This document shows, one piece after another, positions 38,047 through 45,981 of a stretch of 64,000 nt of DNA; position 1 is the stretch's first letter, and every line of letters starts with the position of its first letter. The DNA lies in contig JAGWAS010000014.1 of the NCBI GenBank assembly GCA_021296235.1, positions 1 to 64,000 of the forward strand, read 5' to 3'. A program made the position numbers and the translations under genes. The stretch comes from Paracoccaceae bacterium (GTDB lineage Bacteria > Pseudomonadota > Alphaproteobacteria > Rhodobacterales > Rhodobacteraceae). The notes under the pieces are model-generated. The model saw only the letters and a list, made by a program, of their open reading frames with translations. It was not told the origin of the DNA and ran no database searches.

Positions 38047-39529
38047 TTTGTGACGCCTTTCGCGCGAGAAGTTTCGTCCAGGCAGGTGACGTAAGAACCA
38101 GCACGGTTAGACCAATAAAGAGACAGAATATCGGGCTTTCAAAAAAGCGCCATGGCTGATCACCGGTCAGCAGCAATCCACGTCTCAGGCCCTCTTCGAA
38201 CGGCTGGCCAAGCACATAGCCGATCACAATCGGTGCAAGTTGAAAGCCCGAGTATCGCATGAAAAGCCCAACGACACCGGCGAGGACCGCAACGTAGACG
38301 TCCAGCATGCTTCCGCGCACGGTAAAAGCGCCGATCATCGACAACATCATGACGATAGGCATCAGGATGGACGCCGGCATCTTCAGGATACGCGTGAAAA
38401 TCTGAGCGCTAAACGCACCGACAAACAACATCAGCACATTCGCCAGAAGTAACGCCATGAATATCATGTTCACCAGAACTGGCTCGTCGATGTATAGGCG
38501 CACTCCCGGCGTCACCCCATGAATGATCAGGGCGCCAATCAGAACGGCCGTGCCACCGTCACCGGGAATGCCAAGTGCAAGTGTCGGGACCAGCGCGCCA
38601 CCGGTTACTGCGTTGTTCGATGCCTCAGAAGCAATAACACCGTCAGGCTCTCCGGTTCCGAACTTCTCGGAATTCGGGGACGATCGTTTGCCGTCCGCAT
38701 AGCTGACGAACGCTGCAGTGACGGCCCCAACCCCCGGCAGGACACCAATGAACGATCCGATAACACTGGCGCGCAGCAATTGCTTCTTGCGCGTCATCCA
38801 TTCACCAAGCGACGGGAAGGTAAAGCCAACTTTACCCGCAAACTCGATCCTTGAACCCGATCCAACGAAGGCTTGATGGAAGACTTCGGACAGGGCAAAA
38901 ACACCGACAAGGATTGGGATGACGTGGAACCCGCCGGTCAGAGGGAAATAGCCATAGTCGAACCGAGCGCTGCCAGTGAAATTGTCCTGTCCAACCGTCG
39001 AGAGAAAAAGCCCGAGACAGGCTGCCATCAACCCTTTGATTGTATTCCCTTTGGACACCCAAGCGATGGTTGTCATCGAGAAGATGATCAGGGCCAAGAT
39101 TTCGATCGAGCCGAAGTTGACCGCGACCTTTGCCAACGTCGGAGCCGCGACGACCAGGATGATTACCGAAAATATGCCACCGAACACTGACGCCCCGGTT
39201 GTCCATCCAAGAGCCAGATCCGCGCGTCCCTCCCGGGTCATTGGATACCCGTCAAGCACCGTCGCCGCCGATTGAGGCGTGCCAGGCACATTGATCAGGA
39301 TCGCGCTGATCGAGCCGCCATAGACCGAAGAGACGTAGACTGACAGTAGCAAGACAATCGCTGGCCCGCTGTCGATTGCGAAGGTCAACGGCAGCATCAT
39401 TGCAAGTGCAACCACAGTCCCCAGACCAGGCATTGCTCCTACAAAGGTGCCGAGGGTGACGCCGAGAAAGAGCGCGAGCAGGCCCTGGATGGTGAAGATC
39501 AGCGAAAGGGATTCGATGAGCGATGACAT
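38036..39529 (-). CDS. tctA: TctA-family tripartite tricarboxylate transporter large permease
   Basis: TctA is the 12-segment channel subunit of the secondary TTT importers. The 497-residue product has the family signatures FVGAMPGLGTVVALAMMLPL, YGGSISAILINVPGTPQSAA and GALVPTLALGIPGDGGTAVL, plus FIGVLPGVGAVTAAFVSY in the second half. The frame is open to 39652, but ATG 39529 (MSSLIESLSLIF) starts two bases after the tctB stop and matches the normal N-terminus. Confidence 0.95.
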   Translation of the reverse strand: MSSLIESLSLIFTIQGLLALFLGVTLGTFVGAMPGLGTVVALAMMLPLTFAIDSGPAIVLLLSVYVSSVYGGSISAILINVPGTPQSAATVLDGYPMTREGRADLALGWTTGASVFGGIFSVIILVVAAPTLAKVAVNFGSIEILALIIFSMTTIAWVSKGNTIKGLMAACLGLFLSTVGQDNFTGSARFDYGYFPLTGGFHVIPILVGVFALSEVFHQAFVGSGSRIEFAGKVGFTFPSLGEWMTRKKQLLRASVIGSFIGVLPGVGAVTAAFVSYADGKRSSPNSEKFGTGEPDGVIASEASNNAVTGGALVPTLALGIPGDGGTAVLIGALIIHGVTPGVRLYIDEPVLVNMIFMALLLANVLMLFVGAFSAQIFTRILKMPASILMPIVMMLSMIGAFTVRGSMLDVYVAVLAGVVGLFMRYSGFQLAPIVIGYVLGQPFEEGLRRGLLLTGDQPWRFFESPIFCLFIGLTVLVLTSPAWTKLLARKASQNAQ

Positions 39530-39531
39530 GA

Positions 39532-40041
39532 TCAGCCCAAACCGGTCAGCTTCAGCAGCGCTCCGCCAGGAAGCGTCAGTTCGGCGATCTCCACGATAAC
39601 ATACCAAGCAAGCGCGGGAGCAACGAAACTGACAAAACCAAGAATGATCCACCTGCGAAAGCCGATTACAGCTCCGATCAGGAAAATGCCCGCCACCATG
39701 GCCAAGTATAGACCGACGAATTTCAGGGACGCGGCCACTGCGGCGGTGATGACGACAGTTGCCGCCATTCGGGTCCAGCCAGCACCGTCGGTCCAGTTGA
39801 CCACTTCACCGGCGGTCGCCTTTCCATCACCGAAGGCATTGCGTGCCAGAAGGATTAACGAGAACAAGATCAGCAACAGGAGCAGGATCCGCGGGACCAG
39901 AACCGTGCGAACTTCATCGGGATCGTCGAGTGTGAAATAGTTGCCGTTGAATGTGGTGAACAGAAGAACCGCCGCAACCAGTCCGACCACCGTTCCCGCG
40001 ATCCTTTCGCTATGTATGTTGGCCTTCGGATGCTGATCCAT
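39532..40041 (-). CDS. tctB: TctB-family small permease subunit
   Basis: A ~169-residue membrane protein with four predicted segments, first TVVGLVAAVLLFTTF and last near VSFVAPALAWYVIVEI. TctB is the poorly conserved small subunit that partners TctA. The start is uncertain: TTG 40056, ATG 40047 and ATG 40041 are in frame, and only the last has a weak GGA upstream. Assignment rests on size, topology and position between tctC and tctA. Confidence 0.85.
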   Translation of the reverse strand: MDQHPKANIHSERIAGTVVGLVAAVLLFTTFNGNYFTLDDPDEVRTVLVPRILLLLLILFSLILLARNAFGDGKATAGEVVNWTDGAGWTRMAATVVITAAVAASLKFVGLYLAMVAGIFLIGAVIGFRRWIILGFVSFVAPALAWYVIVEIAELTLPGGALLKLTGLG

Positions 40042-40056
40042 ACTCATTCCGAACAA

Positions 40057-40140
40057 TAGCTGGTTTCGGTCTCGAATTGCGACTGCCGCCCACGGCGGAG
40101 ATGCCTAGAGCGGCAGCCGGAATCTGCGGGCAGACTCGCC
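40057..40140. promoter_or_regulatory. tctC-tctB intergenic inverted repeat
   Basis: CTGCCGC (40083-40089) and GCGGCAG (40110-40116) are a perfect 7-bp inverted repeat, with a smaller CCGCC/GGCGG hairpin inside the loop. Such structures between a binding-protein gene and its permease genes often cause more binding protein to be made. No T-run follows, so it is not a plain terminator. Confidence 0.35.
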
Positions 40141-41094
40141 CTATTTTGCGAGCCCCAGAGAAGACAACAACGCGCCATTTGTTGAATACTGCTTGGCGAA
40201 AAACTCAGCGAATTCGTCTTTGCCCAAGAAGTTGATGTTCCAACCGATATTCGCGATGCCATCGACGAAACTGTCCTGAACGACAGCCTCTTGGCAAGCG
40301 CTGGCCAGTGTGTCCACGATCGGAGCGGGTGTGCCCTTGGGCGTGAATAGTCCGAACCAGATGCCAAGGTCCAGATCCGAACCGTTGATCTCCATGATGG
40401 ACGGCACATCCGGCAGGTCGGCGACACGTTCGGGTGCAAGGATGATCAGCGGTTTCAGGCCAAGCTTCTTTCCAGAGCCGAAGGGCTCCACCGTGAAATC
40501 TACTTCCTTGCCAAGAACTGCCTTGGTTGCTCCTGCGCCGCCTTCAAACGGAATGAAGGTGAACTCGGCTCCGAATGCCTGACCAAGCGCGGCCTGTGCC
40601 ATGTGCGGAACCGACCCTTTCGGTGGACCAGCGGCCAAGACGTTCGCACCTGCTTTTGCCGCGTTGACCAATGCCTCAATGGTTTGGTACTTGCCCTCGG
40701 GGTTCACAAGAACTGCAAGCGGGCTCTTGACCATCAGGCAGACTTCTTCCCAGCTGTCGCCGTTGTAGGCCAGTTCACGCCGATGTGGCTGCGTTGTGGC
40801 TGTGCCGATGGGCAATACGCCAATCGTGTAGCCGTCAGGAGCGCTTTGCGCAAGCTGCGTTGCACCGATGGTGCCGCCTGCACCGCTGACGTTGTTGACG
40901 ACGGTGTCCTGACCCAAAATGCCCTCGAATTCAGCGGCCATGAGTCGACCTGTGGCATCAACGCCTCCGCCTGGATTAAAGGGGATAAGCACTTGAATAC
41001 GTTTGTTCGGATAGTCGCCGTGACCATCAGCCAGAGCGGCGCCTGTCGTTGCAACCACAATCAGTGTAGTCGATAGTAATGTCCTGAGTTTCAT
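40141..41094 (-). CDS. tctC: TctC-family periplasmic solute-binding protein
   Basis: The 317-residue protein has a Sec signal (MKLRTLLSTTLIVVATTGAA, cleavage near ALA-DG) and the TctC/Bug fold: YPNKRIQVLIPFNPGGGVD, NVSGAGGTIGATQLA and SAPDGYTIG. It captures a carboxylate such as citrate or another organic acid for TctAB. The start has a strong AGGAGG. It is first in a tctC-tctB-tctA-dehydrogenase operon, so the promoter lies just beyond 41094. Confidence 0.94.
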   Translation of the reverse strand: MKLRTLLSTTLIVVATTGAALADGHGDYPNKRIQVLIPFNPGGGVDATGRLMAAEFEGILGQDTVVNNVSGAGGTIGATQLAQSAPDGYTIGVLPIGTATTQPHRRELAYNGDSWEEVCLMVKSPLAVLVNPEGKYQTIEALVNAAKAGANVLAAGPPKGSVPHMAQAALGQAFGAEFTFIPFEGGAGATKAVLGKEVDFTVEPFGSGKKLGLKPLIILAPERVADLPDVPSIMEINGSDLDLGIWFGLFTPKGTPAPIVDTLASACQEAVVQDSFVDGIANIGWNINFLGKDEFAEFFAKQYSTNGALLSSLGLAK

Positions 41095-41205
41095 TTGTTT
41101 CCCTCCTAAATCAGTAACGGCGTAGCTTCATGTGACAAAGGATCGGGAGGCAGTACCTCAGCCGAAACTCCGAACCCAAAACGCCGATAGGCTTCCGGCA
41201 CTGTT

Positions 41206-41310
41206 TCATTTTTTCGTAGACGCAACCAGCACTTCAGTCAATTTTGTCTCGACCGCGTTGTCCCCCAACGGATTAACCTGACCTGGATCGAGCTTGACGT
41301 CGCAGAGTTG
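41206..41310 (-). pseudogene. Possible sulfatase C-terminal remnant
   Basis: The minus-strand frame ending at 41206 reads FNQLCDVKLDPGQVNPLGDN, which resembles the C-terminus of type I sulfatases (LYDLxxDPGExxNLAxD). Upstream the frame becomes arginine- and glycine-rich with no sulfatase features, and the catalytic region is absent. Weak evidence of a decayed gene between the tct operon and the sugar operon. Confidence 0.3.
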
Positions 41311-41390
41311 GTTGAAACGGTCCAATGGCAGGCTACCCTGACTTGGCGGTCTCGGCGACAACACCGCCGCTGCTGGCGGCAACCGACTGA

Positions 41391-42503
41391 TCATTCGGCA
41401 GAAGGCAATGAGAGCTCGGAGAGATTCACTGCCCGTCCTTCCCTTGCCGACTTTTCCGCTGCCTCCCCAACCAGCACCGCCCAATGACCATCCCCGAGGG
41501 TTACTTCCGGCGCACCCTTCCCTGATCTCACCAGCTCAAGAAACCGGCGGTGCTGGTAGAAAGTTGCACCGTGATGGTCACCGGCATCCAGAATTGCATC
41601 GTCAATTCTGAATTCCCTGACCTGCGGACCGCTGCCCGATCGAATTGACAGCTCGACCCTTGATGCCCGCTTTTCGCCGCCGGCAACAAACCGCGCCGGC
41701 GCCGGCACCATCGCTTCAATGCGGGCCTGTGATCCGGAAACCGAAACGGTTTCCTGCCAGTATGCCCCTTCACCAAACATGCAAAGATCAAGCATTCCGC
41801 GCGTGCCGTTCGCAAAATCCACGATCGCGTAGGCGTTGTCCATGATGTCGGGTCGGCGCCCGGAGTGGCTCTCGTCGAGATGATTGGCCGCCATTGATCC
41901 CGAAGCGAATACCCTGACCGGATCGCTCTTGAGAAAGAGGCGCATAAGGTCCCAGAAGTGACAACATTTCTCCACAAGGGTTCCGCCCGTCCTTTCGCTG
42001 AAGCGGTTCCAGTTGCCGACCTTGTCCAAGAAGGGGTACCTGTGCTCCCTGACTGACATCATTGCCGGCACCCCCACGGCGTTTTCCTCAAGTTTCCGCA
42101 ACATGTGCTCAAGCGGCGGCATGTACCGGTATTCCATCGCCACCCAAACTGGTGCCTTGCGCCCTGCAGCCGCGGCAATGACCTTCCGGCAGCCGGCCGA
42201 AGTGGTGCACAGCGGCTTTTCGATGAGAACCGGTTTGCAGGACGGCAGCAAGTCCAGCAAAATCCGGCAGTGCGTGTCATTCGGCGTGGCAATGACAAAT
42301 GCGTCGCAGTTCGTCCCTTCAAGCAGTGATTCATGATCGGCGAAATCAAGCGCCTGTTCGCCCGCCAACGCCATTGCGCGCGCTCGTTCGGATTCCACAG
42401 GGTCAGCTATGGCCCCGACCTCAGCGCCATCCAGGATAAGGATGTTTCTGATGTGCTCCCGGGCCATCATCCCGGCACCGATCACGCCATAGCGGATTGT
42501 CAT
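41391..42503 (-). CDS. Gfo/Idh/MocA-family oxidoreductase
   Basis: A 370-residue NAD(P)-dependent oxidoreductase with the N-terminal Rossmann motif YGVIGAGMMAREHIRNI, ATPNDTHCRILLDLLPSCKP, and EKPL whose Lys is catalytic. The C-terminal alpha/beta domain includes GGTLVEKCCHFWDLMRLFL. ATG 42503 follows the upstream stop by one base. It is last in the minus-strand order kinase, isomerase-like, oxidoreductase, so it probably oxidises or reduces a sugar or polyol in the same pathway. Confidence 0.9.
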   Translation of the reverse strand: MTIRYGVIGAGMMAREHIRNILILDGAEVGAIADPVESERARAMALAGEQALDFADHESLLEGTNCDAFVIATPNDTHCRILLDLLPSCKPVLIEKPLCTTSAGCRKVIAAAAGRKAPVWVAMEYRYMPPLEHMLRKLEENAVGVPAMMSVREHRYPFLDKVGNWNRFSERTGGTLVEKCCHFWDLMRLFLKSDPVRVFASGSMAANHLDESHSGRRPDIMDNAYAIVDFANGTRGMLDLCMFGEGAYWQETVSVSGSQARIEAMVPAPARFVAGGEKRASRVELSIRSGSGPQVREFRIDDAILDAGDHHGATFYQHRRFLELVRSGKGAPEVTLGDGHWAVLVGEAAEKSAREGRAVNLSELSLPSAE

Positions 42504-42504
42504 C

Positions 42505-43905
42505 TCACAATTCCAGAACAGGAAGACCCAAACCGGCGGCAATGCTGCGCAGGATTGCGCGGTGTTCGCCGTAGGCAACCGCCAAATGGTGCTCAAGGCC
42601 GTTGTCGATAATCCCGGACTTCACCGCGGCTGCCGGCCGTTCGAACCTTACAACACCCGCCGTTCCGGAAAATGCCAGCGGCCGCCTCAGCATTTCTCCT
42701 CCAATCAGCACCATCTTGTGCTTGCCGAAAGCCTTCGAAATGCGCATCAGCGTTACGGTTCCCGGCTTCAGTGGAAACTCGAACAACAGGGGTTGCCCCC
42801 GGTTGGAATGCACAGTGGCCTTGGCCTCGACGGCAGGGTCCCGCATCGACGCAGGTGCCTGTCCGCAATGCCAAACAACACCCGTGTCATCATCTGCATC
42901 AATGTCCACCATGTCGGCGAGGAAGACCGGCGAACCGGCAGCCTGCTGAAGAATCAACTGCGAAAGCGCTCCTTCCACATCCGCCTCGCAGGCGCACGGT
43001 ATGCCAGCTTCAGCGAGCATCGACACCGGGCCGCAAACCGCACCGCCATATTCGGTGAACATTTCGGGCCAGCACCTGACTGCGACGGCATCGAATTGCC
43101 GCCTGCGGCAAATTCCTTCAAGTGCAGGCTTCAGGCGAAGAGAACATTCAAGCGAGATCTGATCGACATTGTCCAGCCCGGTCAAGCTTGAGCGGGCCTC
43201 CGCCTTGACGGCGGAAACACTATCGTCGGCTACGGATTTGGCAGCACCAAAGAGTTCTTCCAATTCAACAGGTTCAACTTCAACGCCGGTGATGTCCTTC
43301 AGGGTTTTGGCGTCATAGTCGCAGGTGTCGAACCCGGGGGGACGGCTCCCGACACGCCCGATCTTCGCGTTACGCAAATTGCCGACAATCTCGGCTGCAC
43401 GACCGGTGCAGACGCTGGAGACGGCGCGCGCCGGTGCAGGTTTCGCCGGATTGCCGAACTGGAGCAGCCGGCGAAGCCGATCGGGCGACGTGCGATCCGG
43501 GTTCGAATGCAGCCAGTTGAATTCCTTTCCCCTGAGCCCAAGCGCATGGCTTGCAAGGTTAAGCCCGCAAAACGCGTTCAATCGAAGGCGCTCGCCGGTG
43601 CGCGGCTCACTTGGAGCCCAGATGGCAAATGGAGCCGTTTGATGGTCTGCCAAATCCGTTATGCATTCGGCATCTGTGAACGTGGTCTGCACAACCAGCA
43701 GGCGGTCGACATCGTGTTCCGCAATTTCTGCCAACGCACCCTGCACCTGCCTGTTGTCCATCAGGAGTTCCGGTTTTCCGGCAACGGCAAATCCACTCCG
43801 GTCAACAACATCAAGAACCGAACGGAGAATTGACGCTGCGAATTCCACATCAAATGTTGGACGGCAGAGTGGGAGCACCCCCAACTTCATTCCTTCCGGC
43901 ATCAT
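42505..43905 (-). CDS. L-fucose/L-arabinose isomerase-like protein
   Basis: About 466 residues with the layout of the fucose/arabinose isomerase superfamily: N-terminal LGVLPLCRPTFDVEFAASIL, central AVRCWPEMFTEYGGAVCGPV with a conserved Glu, and C-terminal LEHHLAVAYGEHRAILRSIA, whose His residues would help bind the metal. Such enzymes interconvert aldoses and ketoses. Substrate specificity cannot be read. The frame is open to 44178; ATG 43905, preceded by GAAGG, lies just after the kinase stop and is the likely start. Confidence 0.75.
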   Translation of the reverse strand: MMPEGMKLGVLPLCRPTFDVEFAASILRSVLDVVDRSGFAVAGKPELLMDNRQVQGALAEIAEHDVDRLLVVQTTFTDAECITDLADHQTAPFAIWAPSEPRTGERLRLNAFCGLNLASHALGLRGKEFNWLHSNPDRTSPDRLRRLLQFGNPAKPAPARAVSSVCTGRAAEIVGNLRNAKIGRVGSRPPGFDTCDYDAKTLKDITGVEVEPVELEELFGAAKSVADDSVSAVKAEARSSLTGLDNVDQISLECSLRLKPALEGICRRRQFDAVAVRCWPEMFTEYGGAVCGPVSMLAEAGIPCACEADVEGALSQLILQQAAGSPVFLADMVDIDADDDTGVVWHCGQAPASMRDPAVEAKATVHSNRGQPLLFEFPLKPGTVTLMRISKAFGKHKMVLIGGEMLRRPLAFSGTAGVVRFERPAAAVKSGIIDNGLEHHLAVAYGEHRAILRSIAAGLGLPVLEL

Positions 43906-43918
43906 ACGGACCTTCGAT

Positions 43919-44803
43919 TCAGGAATTGGAATTGATGAAGGAATGCACTTCATCCCTTGTCGGGTAGCATTCTCGCCCACCCCCACGCGTGCATCTGAGC
44001 GTTGCAGTGGCATTCGCAAACTGAACCGCCTCTTCCTCGCCTTTGCCTTCGGCAAGCATAAGCGCGAACGCACCATGCCATACATCACCCGCACCGAGTG
44101 TGTTTTCTGCATCGACTTCGAATGCCGGAATATGGTCAATCTTGCGATTGCGAACCACGTAAGTCCCATTCGCACCATCGGTTGCGCACAGCCAGTTGGT
44201 GTGAACTTCTGCCATCGCCTTCAGTCCGGCAAGCACCGTTTCCTCTCCGGTGATTGCCAAAACCCCCTGACTTGAAAACGCCAAATGCGTCGCCAAGTTC
44301 AAGGTTTCAAAATCCGCGCTGCGTTCCCCATCGACAATTCCCGGAACGTCATGTCGTCTGGCCAACTCCAATGTCTTCCTCAAGCCGGGAGTCCAACTCG
44401 TGTCGGCAAGAAATGCATCATGACTTGGCACCGCATCCAACCACCCGGGCTCCCCGGCTAGTCCAGCCCCGCTGAATCCGACAATTTGCCGCTCGCCGCA
44501 ATCGTCGACCATGACCGCGGAATATGACGACCTGCCGCCGTCCGCACTGTCAACAAACTCAAGCGAAACGTTATAGCCCTCCAGTTCCGAACGAATGACC
44601 TCCCCAATGAAATCGGTGCCGACCCGCGCTCCCAGATGCGCTTCGCCCCCCAGCCTGGACACCGCAACCGCAGCACTTGCCGCCATGCCGCCGCCATCAA
44701 TCTGGGCGCCGTTGGCGCGATATTTCACCCCTTGATCCGGAAGGTCATCGACCAGGAAAACAAAATCCACGACAGCCACACCGAACGCGAACACTGATGC
44801 CAT
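43919..44803 (-). CDS. PfkB-family sugar kinase, YihV-like
   Basis: The ~294-residue ribokinase-fold protein has GGGMAASAAVAVSRLGG at the substrate end and the catalytic NTLGAGDVWHGAFALML, where the Asp of GAGD is the base. The tail LRCTRGGGRECYP and the middle SWTPGLRKTLELARRHDVP recall YihV, the 6-deoxy-6-sulfofructose kinase of E. coli, more than ribokinase or fructokinase. This is from memory and not an alignment. ATG 44803 has GGTGAG seven bases upstream; GTG 44809 is the alternative. First gene of the kinase-isomerase-oxidoreductase operon. Confidence 0.85.
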   Translation of the reverse strand: MASVFAFGVAVVDFVFLVDDLPDQGVKYRANGAQIDGGGMAASAAVAVSRLGGEAHLGARVGTDFIGEVIRSELEGYNVSLEFVDSADGGRSSYSAVMVDDCGERQIVGFSGAGLAGEPGWLDAVPSHDAFLADTSWTPGLRKTLELARRHDVPGIVDGERSADFETLNLATHLAFSSQGVLAITGEETVLAGLKAMAEVHTNWLCATDGANGTYVVRNRKIDHIPAFEVDAENTLGAGDVWHGAFALMLAEGKGEEEAVQFANATATLRCTRGGGRECYPTRDEVHSFINSNS

Positions 44804-44976
44804 ATTCACTCACCACAATGGACGCCCATCGCTACCGCCAAACAGGCCAGAAGCTGGGTCTGAGGGCGGCACAATATCCGATCCATCAGGTGTTCACCAT
44901 GCCGCTTCGAAAAACGCCTGCAGCACAATCCCGACCGATTTCAGGCAGGGTGGCCCGTTCAACGGGCCGCAGATTC

Positions 44977-45711
44977 TCAGTCGGCCAAAAGCTCCGAGAA
45001 AGCCAACCGCGCCTCTGCTTCAGCCGACAGGACCCGCTCTTTATCGGTTCCCTTGATGACAATGCTGACTCCCCTGCGGAACTCAGTCCGGAACGGATAG
45101 GATCCGATCTGCAGATCGGCATACTCATCGGCGATTGTGGCAAGCGGTTCAGCCAGTTCACTTTCGACAGTGTTGAGGTCAAGTGACCGGCTTATCTGCG
45201 GACTGCCTCCGGGTATTGAACGCAGCTTATCTGCAAGCATGGCTCGGAATATCTTGGGAACACCGGCCATGACGTGAACGTTACCGAGTGAAAACCCCGG
45301 CGCGGCCGAAACGGAATTTGCAATCAGCAAGGCGTCCCCGGGGATCCGAGCCATGCGCAGTCTGCCATCATTGAGTTCAAGACCGAGATTTCTGCAATGT
45401 TCCTCAAGTATGGATCGCGCATCCTCGCGCACCCCAATTTCGGCCCCGAAGGCCGCGGCAACCGCATCGGCGGTGATATCATCATGCGTCGGGCCGATTC
45501 CGCCGGTGGTAAAGACATGATCCCACGATTTTCTCAGTTCATTTACTGCGCCGACAATCTGCTCATGCACATCCCGCACGAAACGCGCCTCCTCCAGATC
45601 GATTCCATGCTCCCCCAGTTGAACGGCAAGATGGTTCAGGTTCGCATCGCGCGTTCTTCCGGACAGGATTTCATCGCCGATCACCAACACTGCAGCAGTG
45701 GGGTTTGCCAT
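44977..45711 (-). CDS. CinA N-terminal / MoaB-Mog domain protein
   Basis: A 244-residue member of the competence/damage-inducible CinA N-terminal family with a molybdopterin-binding fold: AAVLVIGDEILSGRTRDANL, VFTTGGIGPTHDDITADAVA and MAGVPKIFRAML. It lacks the C-terminal NMN deamidase domain of full-length CinA, as is usual for the short alphaproteobacterial form. The reaction is not established; hydrolysis of ADP-ribose-type nucleotides is reported for some CinA N-terminal domains. It is divergent from the EF-G-like gene. Confidence 0.9.
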   Translation of the reverse strand: MANPTAAVLVIGDEILSGRTRDANLNHLAVQLGEHGIDLEEARFVRDVHEQIVGAVNELRKSWDHVFTTGGIGPTHDDITADAVAAAFGAEIGVREDARSILEEHCRNLGLELNDGRLRMARIPGDALLIANSVSAAPGFSLGNVHVMAGVPKIFRAMLADKLRSIPGGSPQISRSLDLNTVESELAEPLATIADEYADLQIGSYPFRTEFRRGVSIVIKGTDKERVLSAEAEARLAFSELLAD

Positions 45712-45981
45712 CGAATCCTCATTTTGGAACGGTTCCGCGAGGTTACACCCGGCAATCGGACCACATCAACACCGAATGCAGCCGTGCCGTCGCAGCTTGT
45801 GTCAAGCCGGCACTGCCCGCAATAGGTGAACTGGACGGACGGTTGCAGCCGGTGGACATTTACCGGAAAATTTCGTTCCGTGTCGTGAAGTTCCGCCGGA
45901 TCGCGGCTATGGTGGCCGATAGGCCGAAGGAATTTGGACAAAAAGGGTAACCGAGGCCGCCTGAATAACTGGAGATGCAGT

